This document shows positions 32,753-43,521 of a DNA stretch of 64,000 bases, in pieces. Source of the DNA: Trichococcus sp. K1Tr (GTDB lineage: Bacteria > Bacillota > Bacilli > Lactobacillales > Aerococcaceae); assembly GCF_028309625.1 (NCBI RefSeq), contig NZ_JAQMHR010000010.1, forward strand, positions 36,118-100,117. The letters run 5' to 3'. The position numbers were made by a program, and so were the translations under genes. The notes under the pieces were generated by a model. That model was not told the origin of the DNA and did not search any database. It saw only the letters and a program-made list of their open reading frames with translations. Within the stretch, counting starts at the first letter, position 1; every line of letters starts with the position of its first letter.

Positions 32753-34198
32753 TCATTGAGAAAGTACTTGGTTACCATTCTCGTAAATAGAGAACTCTTT
32801 TGTTTTTAAATTAGCTGTCAAAACTGCTGCAACGGTTGTATCTTGATTCTTTCTATGAATAATAATTTCCGATTCTGAAGGAGTCTGGATTTCAATACTT
32901 CCTTCTAAATCAAATGCCTCAGAGGTGTTTCTAAAAGCCAGCAAACGGAATAGATTGTTAACGACAGGGCGTTGAACCTGTTCGTCTATTTCATTCAATG
33001 TGTAATAATGCCTATTGATATTCCGGCCTTCTTTGGTTTGTTCCAATAACTCAATATCATTTTTCCCTGCCAATAATCCTACGTAATAAATTTGCGGGAT
33101 TCCTGGAGCAAAACATTGGATTGCTCTGGCCATCAAATAACTTTGGTCATTATCTCCTAGAGCACTATAATAGGTACTATTGATTTGATAGATGTCTAAG
33201 TTGTTGTAGTTCGCACTAGAGTAGACTTTTTTTACGTTAGCTCCAACTTTATATAACTCCTCAGATGTGTAGTTTAGCTCTTCATCAGTCAGTAAATCAC
33301 GTGCATCCACAACTCCAATTCCGTCGTGGGTATCTAGTGTTGTGAATTGCTTCATAGGACTTATTTTTAGCCAGTTTGCAAGGCGTTCTGATTTTCCGCT
33401 GTATAAGGAATATAACGTCACCATTGGCAGAGCAAAATCATACACATAATAGTCATGAGCTGCTATCTTCATTTGAATGGCATAATGTTCATGAATCTCA
33501 GGAAGTAACTCGATTTCGTATTTCGCAGCTTCAGCCCGGACTTCATCTAGTAGCTCCCAAATTTCTGGTTCTATGAAGAAGTCATTGGTGTCCAGTTTTT
33601 TGATTGCATAAGCAAAGGCATCTAAACGAATCAGTGAGCAGCCATGGCTAGCCATATCCTTAATGGTGTCGCGAATAAATTGTTTAACCACTTCTTTCGT
33701 AACATCCAAGTCAATCTGCTCTTCACCAAACGTATTCCATACTTGTTCAGATGATCCATCCGAAAACTCAACCGTCTGAAATGGGGCTTTGTCTTTCCGT
33801 TTATATATCAAATCAATATCTGCTTGAGTGGGTCTTCCTTCCGGGAAAAATTCATGAATGCGAATAAACATATCCTTATATTTTGATTGGTTATGATGCT
33901 TCTTGAAATCTTGGAAAAAAATTGACTCCCTGGAAATATGATTAATCATAAAATCAAACATCAAATAATAGTTTTCGCCTAGCTTTTCAATCTCGTCCCA
34001 TCCTCCAAAAGAAGGATCAACTACTGTGTAATCACTTGGAGCAAACCCACGATCTCCAGTAGATGGAAAAAAAGGAAGTAGATGGATCCCGCCAATGACA
34101 CCTTTAAGATATTTATCTAGAACAATAGCTAACTCTTCAAGATTATTTCCTAGACTATCTGAATAGGTGATTAACATTGCTTCGTTTTTTATCTTCAT
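32753..34198 (-). CDS. gtfA: Sucrose phosphorylase (GH13_18)
   Basis: A 481-residue enzyme that splits sucrose (or sucrose 6-phosphate in some members) with phosphate to glucose 1-phosphate. Family landmarks are [17 protein letters not shown], the nucleophile in LIRLDAFAY, the acid-base Glu in LLPEIHEHY and the transition-state Asp in [11 protein letters not shown]. Its ATG overlaps the TGA of the upstream alpha-glucosidase (ATGA) and its ribosome site lies inside the Gly-Gly codons of that gene, so the two are coupled. It is the last gene of the LacI-controlled operon. Confidence 0.92.
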   Translation of the reverse strand: MKIKNEAMLITYSDSLGNNLEELAIVLDKYLKGVIGGIHLLPFFPSTGDRGFAPSDYTVVDPSFGGWDEIEKLGENYYLMFDFMINHISRESIFFQDFKKHHNQSKYKDMFIRIHEFFPEGRPTQADIDLIYKRKDKAPFQTVEFSDGSSEQVWNTFGEEQIDLDVTKEVVKQFIRDTIKDMASHGCSLIRLDAFAYAIKKLDTNDFFIEPEIWELLDEVRAEAAKYEIELLPEIHEHYAIQMKIAAHDYYVYDFALPMVTLYSLYSGKSERLANWLKISPMKQFTTLDTHDGIGVVDARDLLTDEELNYTSEELYKVGANVKKVYSSANYNNLDIYQINSTYYSALGDNDQSYLMARAIQCFAPGIPQIYYVGLLAGKNDIELLEQTKEGRNINRHYYTLNEIDEQVQRPVVNNLFRLLAFRNTSEAFDLEGSIEIQTPSESEIIIHRKNQDTTVAAVLTANLKTKEFSIYENGNQVLSQ

Positions 34199-35889
34199 TT
34201 TAATCCTCCTTCATAATTCGCTAAAACGATACTCTCATATGGTCTAAGGTAATGAATTTCTTCCGTTATTATATTCGGTTGAGTATAGTTTCCGATTACA
34301 AATTTATTATAGTCGGGGTCAATTGATACTCCTTGCTTTTCGTCGGTAAAATTTATTGCGACTAATATCCGTTTATGGTCTAAAATCCGCTCATAAATGA
34401 TTACGTTTGTGTTCGCTTCTTTCACAGGAACAAAGCGCCCATAAACAATCACATCTTTGTAAATACTGTCTTTTCTCAACTCAATTAATTGTTTATAGTA
34501 ATTCAAAAGTGATAGAGGATTGTTTTTTTCCTTATCAGCGTTAATTTCTGTGTAATTTGGATTTACTTTTAGCCAAGTTTTTTCAGCAAGTGAAAAACCG
34601 GCATTCTTTGAATCATCCCACTGCATAGGTGTTCTCGAGTTATCTCTGCTGCGGCGATTTACTGCAGAAAAAGCTTCTTCATGTGTGAAACCGGCTAATA
34701 TGGCTCGGTGATATTGATCATGTGTAGCGATGTCATCATAATCTTCAAGAGTTTCCATTTTAATATTGGTCATTCCTAATTCTTGACCTTGGTAGATAAA
34801 GGGTGTTCCTCGCAACATCATGAATAAGGTCGCCAACATTTTTTTGCTTGTATCATTGATGTCTTTTTCCGGTATATATTTATTAATTGATCGCGGTTGA
34901 TCATGATTCTCTAAATATAGGGCGCCCCACCCATTATCCTGTGTAACAAGTTGATTGATAAAAATATTTTCTCTCATTTGGTCCCAGGTCCAATTACTGG
35001 ATTTGAACCATTCACCGGTCTCTGGAACATCGATGTCTGTATAGCTGAAGTCAAAAACCATGGAAAAGAATCCCTCAGGTCCAATATATTCCTTGAGTCG
35101 TTCATTTGGAACAGCTGCTTCAGCGACCGTTACACTATTATGTAGTTTGAAAGTTCTTTCATTCAGCTCTTTCAGCCATGTCTCAATGCCAGGTTGGTTT
35201 AAAATCCAATGCCCTATAAAAGTTAATCCATCTTCACCATCAGGGGTAAACTGGTCCATCTCAATTCTCTTTTTGATATTCAAAATGGCATCGATCCGGA
35301 AGCCGCCTAGCCCTTTTTCCAACCAGTAATTTATCATGTTATAGATTTCTTCACGAACTTCTTGATTCTCCCAGTTCAAATCCGGTTGTTTTTTTGTAAA
35401 GGCATGAAGGTAATACATGTTTTCTTCTCCAGGTACCGGTTCCCAAGCTGAATCTCCGAAATATGAACGCCAATTGTTTGGTGCTTGACCTTCAACACCC
35501 TCCCTGAATATATAGTAATCTCTATATTTACTTGAAGGGTCCTTAAGAGCCTTTTCGAACCAATCGTGTTCATCTGAAGTATGATTCACAACCAAATCCA
35601 TTAAAACTTTAATGCCTAATGCTTGTGCTTTTTCTAATAATTCTTCAAAATCAGCATTATCACCAAACATCTCATCAATCGTATAGTAATCAGAAATATC
35701 ATATCCGCCGTCATCCATCGGAGATTTATAGATTGGACAAATCCAAATAATATTAATTCCTAGCTCTTTTAAATAATCCAACTTATTGATGATCCCGCGA
35801 ATATCACCCATACCATCATTATCGCTATCCATAAAACTCTTGGGATAGATCTGGTAAACTACGGATTCTTTCCACCATTCTTTTTTCAT
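34195..35889 (-). CDS. GH13 alpha-glucosidase (oligo-1,6-glucosidase/DexB type)
   Basis: A 564-residue intracellular enzyme with the GH13 conserved regions: [22 protein letters not shown] (nucleophile Asp), TVAEAAVPN (Glu) and LENHDQPRS (His-Asp). The opening [26 protein letters not shown] is typical of oligo-1,6-glucosidases and dextran glucosidases. It should cut glucose from the non-reducing ends of imported oligosaccharides. Region II reads [13 protein letters not shown], which differs from the MDVID form of typical oligo-1,6-glucosidases, so the linkage preference is uncertain. It lies 18 bases after the second permease gene. Confidence 0.88.
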   Translation of the reverse strand: MKKEWWKESVVYQIYPKSFMDSDNDGMGDIRGIINKLDYLKELGINIIWICPIYKSPMDDGGYDISDYYTIDEMFGDNADFEELLEKAQALGIKVLMDLVVNHTSDEHDWFEKALKDPSSKYRDYYIFREGVEGQAPNNWRSYFGDSAWEPVPGEENMYYLHAFTKKQPDLNWENQEVREEIYNMINYWLEKGLGGFRIDAILNIKKRIEMDQFTPDGEDGLTFIGHWILNQPGIETWLKELNERTFKLHNSVTVAEAAVPNERLKEYIGPEGFFSMVFDFSYTDIDVPETGEWFKSSNWTWDQMRENIFINQLVTQDNGWGALYLENHDQPRSINKYIPEKDINDTSKKMLATLFMMLRGTPFIYQGQELGMTNIKMETLEDYDDIATHDQYHRAILAGFTHEEAFSAVNRRSRDNSRTPMQWDDSKNAGFSLAEKTWLKVNPNYTEINADKEKNNPLSLLNYYKQLIELRKDSIYKDVIVYGRFVPVKEANTNVIIYERILDHKRILVAINFTDEKQGVSIDPDYNKFVIGNYTQPNIITEEIHYLRPYESIVLANYEGGLK

Positions 35890-35907
35890 AAAATCCCCAA
35901 TCTTTAT

Positions 35908-36741
35908 TTATTTAATTGCACCATCAACCACACCAGCAATAATCTTTTTTTGCATAATGAAGTAAAAAACAAGTACTGGAATCAATACCAACACTAAAGC
36001 AGCCATTGCAACACTATAATTAGCAGTGTATTTACCAAAGAAGTAAAAAGTCGATAAGGGTAATGTCCGTACATTATCATTTACTAATACTAAAGATGGT
36101 AATAAAAAATCATTCCATATCCACAGAACATCAAGAATTGCTATCGTAGCTGTTGTAGGCTTCAACATTGGTAAAACAACCTTAAAAAACACTTGAAAAT
36201 GATTTGCACCGTCAACTATAGCGGCCTCTTCCAATTCAACAGGAATACTTTTTATGAATCCATGAAACATGAAAGTTGCCATGCTTATACCGAACCCTAA
36301 ATAAAAATAAATCAGCATTCCACGGCTATTTAAAAGCCCAAGGTTTCCGAATACTGTAACAAAAGGGATCATCACTGATTGAAAAGGGATAATCATTGAT
36401 GCGACAAGTGTCATAAAAATCAGCTTACCTATTTTTGAATCATACCGTACCAGATAATATGCTAACATTGATGAAAATAAGATAATCACACTGACGGATA
36501 ATACTGTTACAATAAGCGAGTTGATAACCGCACTCCCGTAGTTCATTGTATTGAACGCTTCTATGAAGTTACCAAAATCAAACTTTTCTGGTAAGGAGAG
36601 AGGATTGGCAACTACCTCTAATCGGCCCTTAAAAGAGTTAATTAAAATTAATATAAATGGAAAAATATAGAGGATAAACATTAAAATACATAATGTAAAT
36701 ATAATAATTTTATTAAGATTTTTTTCTAATTTCATCCCCAT
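35908..36741 (-). CDS. Carbohydrate ABC transporter permease (MsmG/MalG type)
   Basis: A 277-residue membrane protein with six helices and the EAA motif EEAAIVDGANHFQVFFKVVLPMLKP, typical of sugar permeases that dock a shared ATPase. The N-terminus has a long helix (IIIFTLCILMFILYIFPFILILI). Its ATG overlaps the TAA of the partner permease gene (TAATG), so the two are translationally coupled. The operon has no ATPase gene, so it likely uses a multi-system MsmK-type ATPase from elsewhere. Confidence 0.9.
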   Translation of the reverse strand: MGMKLEKNLNKIIIFTLCILMFILYIFPFILILINSFKGRLEVVANPLSLPEKFDFGNFIEAFNTMNYGSAVINSLIVTVLSVSVIILFSSMLAYYLVRYDSKIGKLIFMTLVASMIIPFQSVMIPFVTVFGNLGLLNSRGMLIYFYLGFGISMATFMFHGFIKSIPVELEEAAIVDGANHFQVFFKVVLPMLKPTTATIAILDVLWIWNDFLLPSLVLVNDNVRTLPLSTFYFFGKYTANYSVAMAALVLVLIPVLVFYFIMQKKIIAGVVDGAIK

Positions 36742-37625
36742 TAAGCTTCAACCTCTTTTCTCTTCATAATAGCAACCTGCGTTAATGCGATTGCTGCCAC
36801 AATAACAAATAAAATGATTGCTTTGGCTTGTCCGGTACCATAGTTTTGATATAAGAATGCATCATTGTAAACATGCATTGAAATCAATTCTGTCGATCTA
36901 TATGGCCCACCCTTTGTTAAAGATAAGTTAGTATCGTACACCATGAATCCTCTTTGTAAAGTTAAAAAAATGCTTATTGTGAAAGACGGTACCATCATAG
37001 GCAGTTTTATTTTTGAAAGGATTTGCCAATTGTTTGCACCATCTAAAGAAGCAGCTTCAATTAACGACTTTGGTATACCAGTTAATCCAGCTATATACAG
37101 TAGCATCATATAGCCCGAATTTTGCCAAACCCCTACGATAACCAGTGCCCAAAGCGCCATTTTAGGATCAGATAACCACGAACCCTCAAAAATTGGAATT
37201 CCAAAACTTTCGCCTGCAAAAACTAAAATTCTCGAGAAGACAAACTGCCAGATAAAGCCTAAAATAACTCCACCAATTAAGTTTGGTGTAAAAAACCCCA
37301 TTCTGAAAAAATTTTGACCTTTAAATCCGCTTGTAACCATTAACGCTAGAATAAACGCAATCAGATTAGTTAAAATTAGTGACCAAAATGTGTACTTAAA
37401 GGTAAGAATGATTGAATCCCAAAATCCTGGATCTTTAAAAGCATCAACATAATTTTTTAACCCTACAAATTCTGTAGAAATATTTGTCCCTGTAGACTCA
37501 GTAACAGTCATATATAATCCTAATAAAAATGGGATTATAACTACTGAAAGAAATACAAAAACAGGTACTGCAGCGAAAATTCCAAAAATTCTCAATTTTT
37601 CACTCATTTTTTTTTGAGTATACAT
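36741..37625 (-). CDS. Carbohydrate ABC transporter permease (MsmF/MalF type)
   Basis: A 294-residue permease with six membrane helices and the EAA motif IEAASLDGANNWQILSKIKLPMMVP. It pairs with the MalG-type permease encoded next. AGGGGGG precedes the ATG. A hairpin just upstream, at the end of the binding-protein gene, probably lowers its expression relative to the binding protein. Confidence 0.9.
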   Translation of the reverse strand: MYTQKKMSEKLRIFGIFAAVPVFVFLSVVIIPFLLGLYMTVTESTGTNISTEFVGLKNYVDAFKDPGFWDSIILTFKYTFWSLILTNLIAFILALMVTSGFKGQNFFRMGFFTPNLIGGVILGFIWQFVFSRILVFAGESFGIPIFEGSWLSDPKMALWALVIVGVWQNSGYMMLLYIAGLTGIPKSLIEAASLDGANNWQILSKIKLPMMVPSFTISIFLTLQRGFMVYDTNLSLTKGGPYRSTELISMHVYNDAFLYQNYGTGQAKAIILFVIVAAIALTQVAIMKRKEVEA

Positions 37626-37651
37626 TCATAACCCCCCTAATTATGTTGAGA

Positions 37652-37676
37652 GACAAGCGCTTATTCAGCGCTTGTC
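37652..37676 (-). promoter_or_regulatory. Intra-operon stem-loop at the end of the binding-protein gene
   Basis: GACAAGCGC-TTATTCA-GCGCTTGTC is a perfect 9-base stem with a 7-base loop that includes the binding-protein stop codon. It lacks a T run, so it is more likely an mRNA-stabilising or partial attenuating structure than a terminator. Confidence 0.65.
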
Positions 37677-38965
37677 TTCCAATAGTCTTCTATTTCTTTT
37701 GCTAACTCGGTACGATCAATGTCATCAGCTAAATATTTTTGTAAGGATGCTCCCATTGAAGGAAATGCAGTTGGTGGATAGTGTGCGTTCATCCATTCCA
37801 ATGAACGATCTTCTTTCAAGTATTGCAAAATTTGTTTCGATAGATCGTTTGTAGGCTCAACTTTTGCGTTGTCATTAATTGGAATGAATCCCATTTTATT
37901 CACATAGTGATCTTGACCAACTTCATCCTCATATAACCAGGTTAGAAAATCTTTTGCACCTGCTTGTTGTTCCTCAGTTGCTTGGGTTGCGTCAATTCCC
38001 CATGTTTGCGGGACCCCAATTGATATTTGAGTATTGCCATATGCATTCAACTCATTTGATAATGGAACCGGTAAAATTCCAATGTTAGCATCTGGATTAG
38101 CTTCTTTTAATTGCGGATAGGCCCAATTTCCCATAAACCATAATCCGACATCGCCATTTGCTAATGCGAGCGTAGCAGAATCATAATCTGCGGAAAGTGG
38201 AGATTTTTCAGCAGAATTATAGGTTTTCATCATATCAAATGTATCAACCCAATTTTGAAACACTTGATTTTCTGAAAGGCCAACAACACCGCTTTGCATA
38301 TCTGCCATAAATTTAGCACGTTCGCCTTGTTCCTCGGATTGGTTAGTAAAAAAGAGATTTGTGTAATGAGCACCTAAAGACCAATCTAAAGGAGAGACTT
38401 CAATCGCACTTTTTTCATCTAGTTGGTCAATTTTTCCCATCAAAATTTCCAGATCTTCTCTGCTTTTCACACTATCCGGATCAAAATTACCACCAACTGC
38501 TTCATCCAAAACATCCTTATTATAAAGAAATCCAAAAGCTTCAATAGTTGCAGGAATTCCAATTACTTTACCGTCCACAGTGCCGGCATCTAAGTATTTC
38601 TGATCAATATGCTGTACTAAATCCATATCTGATAAATCCAAAAATTTGTCTTTCCACTGAGCTAATTCGGTGTAAACCCCAGTATTCATTAACACAGGCG
38701 CATTTTTTGAAGCATACAGAGAAGTAAGCTTCTCCGTTGCATTTTGACCTGCAAGAGGAATAATTTTCACTTCATATTCTTCTTGGGAAGTATTATATTT
38801 ATCAATTGTCTCATCTAATTGCTTGGCAATTTCTTCTTTACCTATCAACATACTGACCTCAGTACGACTATTTTCTGTCGAGTTTGAGCTACTATTGCCG
38901 CACCCAACTAACAATGTACTTGCTAATAGTGCAACTGCACCAAAACTAATTACTTTTTTTTTCAT
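37661..38965 (-). CDS. Sugar ABC transporter substrate-binding lipoprotein (MsmE type)
   Basis: A 434-residue extracellular lipoprotein with lipobox LLVGC (Cys22) and a type-1 solute-binding fold (MALG/MsmE pattern: VSMLIGKEEIAKQLDETIDKYN, GLWFMGNWAYPQLKEAN, GASLQKYLADD). With the two permeases and the two glucoside-cleaving enzymes it points to uptake of sucrose or isomalto/gluco-oligosaccharides. AAGGAG precedes the ATG. It is the first and probably most expressed gene of the operon, directly behind the LacI operators. Confidence 0.9.
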   Translation of the reverse strand: MKKKVISFGAVALLASTLLVGCGNSSSNSTENSRTEVSMLIGKEEIAKQLDETIDKYNTSQEEYEVKIIPLAGQNATEKLTSLYASKNAPVLMNTGVYTELAQWKDKFLDLSDMDLVQHIDQKYLDAGTVDGKVIGIPATIEAFGFLYNKDVLDEAVGGNFDPDSVKSREDLEILMGKIDQLDEKSAIEVSPLDWSLGAHYTNLFFTNQSEEQGERAKFMADMQSGVVGLSENQVFQNWVDTFDMMKTYNSAEKSPLSADYDSATLALANGDVGLWFMGNWAYPQLKEANPDANIGILPVPLSNELNAYGNTQISIGVPQTWGIDATQATEEQQAGAKDFLTWLYEDEVGQDHYVNKMGFIPINDNAKVEPTNDLSKQILQYLKEDRSLEWMNAHYPPTAFPSMGASLQKYLADDIDRTELAKEIEDYWKTSAE

Positions 38966-39020
38966 AGTTATTCTCCTTTGATTAGCATATTAAAAATATG
39001 AAACGGGTAAAAACAACTCA

Positions 39021-39037
39021 AAGTATGCGCTTACTTG
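39021..39037 (-). promoter_or_regulatory. Possible catabolite-response element
   Basis: On the minus strand AGTAAGCGCATACT shows the CG-centred near-palindrome of a cre site with mismatches at both outer positions. It lies a few bases after the predicted transcription start of the sugar operon, a position suited to CcpA repression. Evidence is modest. Confidence 0.4.
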
Positions 39038-39045
39038 ATGTTTAG

Positions 39046-39084
39046 AGTATATGTCAATCGATTTCATATGTCAATCGATTTCAT
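39046..39084 (-). promoter_or_regulatory. Sugar-operon promoter with two abutting LacI-type operators
   Basis: Two identical 17-base units ATGTCAATCGATTTCAT lie end to end at 39051-39067 and 39068-39084. Each is a CG-centred near-palindrome of the LacI family. On the minus strand each unit contains TTGACA; the upstream one gives TTGACA-17-TATACT (-10 at 39046-39051), so the operators cover the -35 and the whole spacer. Confidence 0.85.
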
Positions 39085-39096
39085 AAAAAATATTTG

Positions 39097-39124
39097 TTGA
39101 TATAATAATGATTTAGACTATAAT
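39097..39124 (+). promoter_or_regulatory. Promoter of the LacI-family gene
   Basis: TTGATA (39097-39102), 16 bases, TATAAT (39119-39124), about 40 bases before the ATG. It is divergent from the sugar operon promoter and starts 12 bases beyond the operators. Confidence 0.65.
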
Positions 39125-39166
39125 TAGTGTATGATTTAAAAATGATATATACCAAGGAGATAAAAC

Positions 39167-40153
39167 ATGACTAGTATGGAAGATGTGGCAAAGAAAGCGA
39201 AAGTGTCTGTGACTACAGTCTCGCGTGCTTTAAATGATCATCCGTATGTCTCGGAAAAAACAAAGAAAAAAATTTATAAAGCCATGGAAGAATTAAATTA
39301 TTACCCCAACAATGTGGCGCAGCAGTTGCGAGGAAAAAAAACAAAAATGGTTGGCGTAATTATTTCATATATCACAAATCCGTTTTTCGCATATCTGGTT
39401 GATGCCATTGAAAAAAAGACCTTGGAAAGCGGCTATCATTTAGTGGTCCTCCAAACACAAGGCAGGCCAAACCTAGAACAATTTTATGTAGAATTAATAC
39501 AGAAGAAGCAATTAGACGGGATCATCATAACCAATCTGGAAACTGCTACCCCTAATATTATTCAATTAGTCCACGAAGGGAAAATTGTGTTGTGCAATCG
39601 CTATATCGGAGATGAAGCCCTCCCGATAATACGTATAGATGAGGAAAAGGCTAGTTATGAAGGGACCAAATTACTGATAAGCAAAGGCTATTCAAAGCTT
39701 GCTTTTTGTACGGGCAATGTTATGAATCCTCATGATTATCGCTTTAAAGGGTTTTTAAAGGCACTTGAAGAACATAATATTACCTTTGATGAGCGCTTAT
39801 TTTTTGAAAAAACACTAGGGGTAGAAGGTGGTAGAGAATTTATTCGCTCTATTGCTACAATAGAAGTTTCAGATAGACCTGATGCAGTTTTTTCCAATGG
39901 GGACGAAGTTGCAGCTGGAATATTAAGCGAGGCCAGAAAATTCGATATTGAGGTACCTAAAGATCTTGCCGTACTAGGATTTGATGATAACCCAATTGCT
40001 TCACTCACTAATCCTGAGATTACAACGATACATCAGCCAATTGAAGAAATGGGAAACCTTGCTGCAGAACTGCTACTTGCAAATATTGAAGAAAAATCTC
40101 CGCCGAAACCTGTTGATTTAGAAACTAAAATAGTTTATCGACAATCTATATAA
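39167..40153 (+). CDS. LacI family transcriptional repressor of the sugar operon
   Basis: A 328-residue regulator with the LacI helix-turn-helix and hinge (MEDVAKKAKVSVTTVSRALND...YYPNNVAQQLRGKKTKMVGVII) and a periplasmic-binding-protein-like effector domain ending in TTIHQPIEEMGNLAAELLL. AAGGAG lies eight bases before ATG. It is divergent from the binding-protein gene and should bind the two tandem operators between them, released by a sugar or sugar phosphate. Confidence 0.92.
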   Translation: MTSMEDVAKKAKVSVTTVSRALNDHPYVSEKTKKKIYKAMEELNYYPNNVAQQLRGKKTKMVGVIISYITNPFFAYLVDAIEKKTLESGYHLVVLQTQGRPNLEQFYVELIQKKQLDGIIITNLETATPNIIQLVHEGKIVLCNRYIGDEALPIIRIDEEKASYEGTKLLISKGYSKLAFCTGNVMNPHDYRFKGFLKALEEHNITFDERLFFEKTLGVEGGREFIRSIATIEVSDRPDAVFSNGDEVAAGILSEARKFDIEVPKDLAVLGFDDNPIASLTNPEITTIHQPIEEMGNLAAELLLANIEEKSPPKPVDLETKIVYRQSI

Positions 40154-40187
40154 TTTGAATTAACGAATCACATAACTAAGAATAAAT

Positions 40188-40229
40188 AAAAAGCGCCTCC
40201 TGATACTTTACCGTATAGGAGGCGCTTTT
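40188..40229. terminator. Bidirectional terminator between lacI-type gene and map
   Basis: AAAAGCGCCTCCTGATAC and GTATAGGAGGCGCTTTT form a stem of about 17 bases with one mismatch between convergent genes. Confidence 0.88.
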
Positions 40230-40251
40230 CATTCATATGCATCTTTCGATT

Positions 40252-41004
<753 letters not shown>

Positions 41005-41120
41005 TCACTTTTAAATCATTCTATGTTTATCGTTCCCGTTAGATTCTATCACAAACGGAACAGATTTTTCTTCAAAAACATAGTCTATTTGCGGAATACC
41101 GATTATTTCTCCGGATTCCC

Positions 41121-41918
41121 TTACTCTGCGATCTGAGGCAGCAGGTCTCCTGTATCATCCAGATTATATTCCGTAAGGGAGAAACTAGTGACCACGGTAT
41201 ATGGCTCCCCAGTCGGAGGCACCACCGTAGATTCATAGTGGGCAGCCGTCAGGAAACCTTCTTCGTTGATTTCATAGGTAATGATGACATCTTGGTAGTT
41301 GGTCTCCTTAATTTCCTGGAGACGGGTTTCTATTTCCTCGATGACTAGCGCTTCTTCGTCGTTCTGTTTCAATTCGTCGCTGTTCTGCTGGATTGCTTCC
41401 ACATTTTCCTCTTTTATCCTCTCGGCGTAGGCATCGCTCATGGTGAGGGTATATTCCTCGCTGATTCCTTCATCCTCAACTTGGCTCTCCGCAATATCCG
41501 CTTCCACTATCTCATTCTCAAAGAGCGAACGCAAGAGGTCTTGCAAAGCAAATCCAGTTGAATAAACCCCCACCCATTGCGTTTCCGCTTGCCCGGGTAC
41601 ACTGATTTTCTGATACTGCTTTCCGTCGATTTGAGCCGCTTCCGTGGCGTTTGTTCCATCGAAGGAAGTCTTCTGATACCAGTCATAATCAGACTCCGCT
41701 GTTTTCACAAAGACCCCTTCTGAGCTTTGGTCGAATGGTTCCGCGTCACTATCCATGGAGTAGCGCGTCTCAAACCGGGCATTGTCGAGTTCCGCGTTCT
41801 TCTGAGCCGCATTCTCAATCGACTCCACGACACTCGTGGTGGAAATGGAACCGCCGCATCCACTCAATACCATCATGCTTGAAAGGAAAAATAGGGTTGT
41901 TACGATTGGCTTTTTCAT
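41121..41918 (-). CDS. Lipoprotein, DUF6612-like
   Basis: A 265-residue lipoprotein with signal peptide MKKPIVTTLFFLSSMMVLSGC (lipobox LSGC) and an extracellular domain of long beta strands that resembles LolA/LppX-fold proteins such as DUF6612 (ENAAQKNAELDNARFETRYSM...VFVKTAESDYDWYQKTSFDG...QLPYTVVTSFSLTEYN-like end). It is conserved in many low-GC Firmicutes with no known role. ATG 41918 was chosen because the signal peptide begins there; the frame extends to 41957. Confidence 0.7.
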   Translation of the reverse strand: MKKPIVTTLFFLSSMMVLSGCGGSISTTSVVESIENAAQKNAELDNARFETRYSMDSDAEPFDQSSEGVFVKTAESDYDWYQKTSFDGTNATEAAQIDGKQYQKISVPGQAETQWVGVYSTGFALQDLLRSLFENEIVEADIAESQVEDEGISEEYTLTMSDAYAERIKEENVEAIQQNSDELKQNDEEALVIEEIETRLQEIKETNYQDVIITYEINEEGFLTAAHYESTVVPPTGEPYTVVTSFSLTEYNLDDTGDLLPQIAE

Positions 41919-41984
41919 TATTTTCCAACACCATCCTATCCGTTTAGAACACAGCATTATTCCTACCAGTATTCATGGGGTTAT

Positions 41985-42518
41985 TTACAAGAATCTTGTC
42001 CACACAAGGTTTGCAGGACAATAAACAGTGAAACTTTCTTCAGGAATATGCAATTCTTGAACTATAACTTCCCTGAATTGCTCTACTGACATTCCCAGCC
42101 ACAATCGATAACTGTTTTTCCCGTATGTGTTCCAGATAGCCAGTTCCGCTAAATGAGGGTAATCCTCAATTTCAGGCCGAGGGATTTTTTTAAAAGTCAC
42201 GATATAATCGAAGCTTGTTTTCTCTATCGGAAATACTTTGACTTTGAAATTTTCCAAAGGAACCTCAAGCTCCTTATGAATTAAATGAATGATGTCTTCA
42301 GCATTCACAGCTACATTTCCTTTAAATGAATGAGCTCCAAATTTTTCCCAGTGTGTAAGCTTTCGAAAGACTTCAAACCACCGTATGTCTGTATAATGTT
42401 CCGCGTCAAACGTGATAATGGCATTGAAACTGGACGTTGGAGATAAATACTTCTTTGATTGTTGCCATGAATAGCCCAATATCCCTACGACGAACACCAA
42501 TATTAAAATCTTATCCAA
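41985..42518 (-). CDS. Hypothetical membrane-anchored protein
   Basis: A 177-residue protein with one N-terminal membrane helix (KILILVFVVGILGYSW) and a soluble domain rich in aromatic residues (ITFDAEHYTDIRWFEVFRKL...SFDYIVTFKKIPRPEI...YRLWLGMSVEQF). No family recognised. The start is a TTG at 42518 because a strong AGGAGG ends seven bases before it; the ATGs further upstream precede that site. Confidence 0.65.
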   Translation of the reverse strand: MDKILILVFVVGILGYSWQQSKKYLSPTSSFNAIITFDAEHYTDIRWFEVFRKLTHWEKFGAHSFKGNVAVNAEDIIHLIHKELEVPLENFKVKVFPIEKTSFDYIVTFKKIPRPEIEDYPHLAELAIWNTYGKNSYRLWLGMSVEQFREVIVQELHIPEESFTVYCPANLVWTRFL

Positions 42519-42634
42519 TTTGGTTCCTCCTCTTTCTACCATCATACAACTGCTGTTTATTATAAAGCGCTCTAACCATTATCGTTACCTATACTTTATC
42601 TATTCCCGGACATTTTATCTTCTAAGTTTTTTTA

Positions 42635-43483
42635 CTATCGTCCTTCTTTATTGGCCTCGATCCACTTTCTGATCCGATTTGCAACTTCGTGTGGGGCATC
42701 AATGTGAATATTGTGCCCCGCATTCGGAATTATCTGATCTGTCGCATCTGAAGCAGCACGAATCAATCGTTTGGCAGCAACTTCTTTCATAGCATTTGAA
42801 GCTTCCGGCAGTGAGCTTCTTAGCAATAGGATTGGACACTCAACTTCTGAATATATTACCTTGGACGGGTATATATGCAACGATTTTATTGCTGCTTCGT
42901 ATGTGGACAGCTTTGTTTTTGAGATAATTCGCTTGTCTTCGTCCTCTGTCATTTTGGCTAAGGCTGCTCGCTGGACAACATCAGACCATCTTTGGTAGTA
43001 AGCTTTTTCGTGCTCCAGATAGCTTTCCCAACTTGAAAACTGATAGCTTTTATAAAATTCCTGAACCTGCTTCAAATCGGTTGCTAAATCAGCAGCGACA
43101 TCCTCATTTTGAATATATCCGCCATCCAGCAATACCACTCCTTTAACAAGACCAGGAAAGGATGCTGCGAATTGCAATGCGATCTCCGCTCCCAAAGAAT
43201 GTCCCAGAAGGAAGAACGGACGGTCTTTAGAAGCTTGCTCTGTGATTTTTTTTAAGCAACTAACTGCAGCGTCCATATATTCAGATTGTTCATTAAAATA
43301 CTCCAGTGAGCTACCATGACCTGGCAAATCCATGGACAACAAACGGAAATCACTTTTCAAATCGTTGAAGATCTCCTCCCACGTGTAATGAGTATCCCCT
43401 AAACCATGAAGGAACCAAATCAGATCTCCTTTCTCGTGTCCTTCCTCATAGACAGGTATAGACGAAAAATGTTGTTCATTCAT
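42635..43483 (-). CDS. Alpha/beta hydrolase
   Basis: A 282-residue hydrolase of the Abhydrolase_1 type: oxyanion loop WFLHGLGDTHYTW, LSMDLPGHGSS, nucleophile elbow LLGHSLGAE, and a C-terminal PNAGHNIHIDAP with the catalytic His. The acid is probably the Asp near DEDKR or in SEVECPILLLRSS; this is unclear. Esterase or lactonase action is the likely chemistry. ATG 43483 lies eight bases after GGAAG. Confidence 0.82.
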   Translation of the reverse strand: MNEQHFSSIPVYEEGHEKGDLIWFLHGLGDTHYTWEEIFNDLKSDFRLLSMDLPGHGSSLEYFNEQSEYMDAAVSCLKKITEQASKDRPFFLLGHSLGAEIALQFAASFPGLVKGVVLLDGGYIQNEDVAADLATDLKQVQEFYKSYQFSSWESYLEHEKAYYQRWSDVVQRAALAKMTEDEDKRIISKTKLSTYEAAIKSLHIYPSKVIYSEVECPILLLRSSLPEASNAMKEVAAKRLIRAASDATDQIIPNAGHNIHIDAPHEVANRIRKWIEANKEGR

Positions 43484-43521
43484 CCGCATCACTTCCTTAT
43501 AGTTAATAAAATGTGGATACA

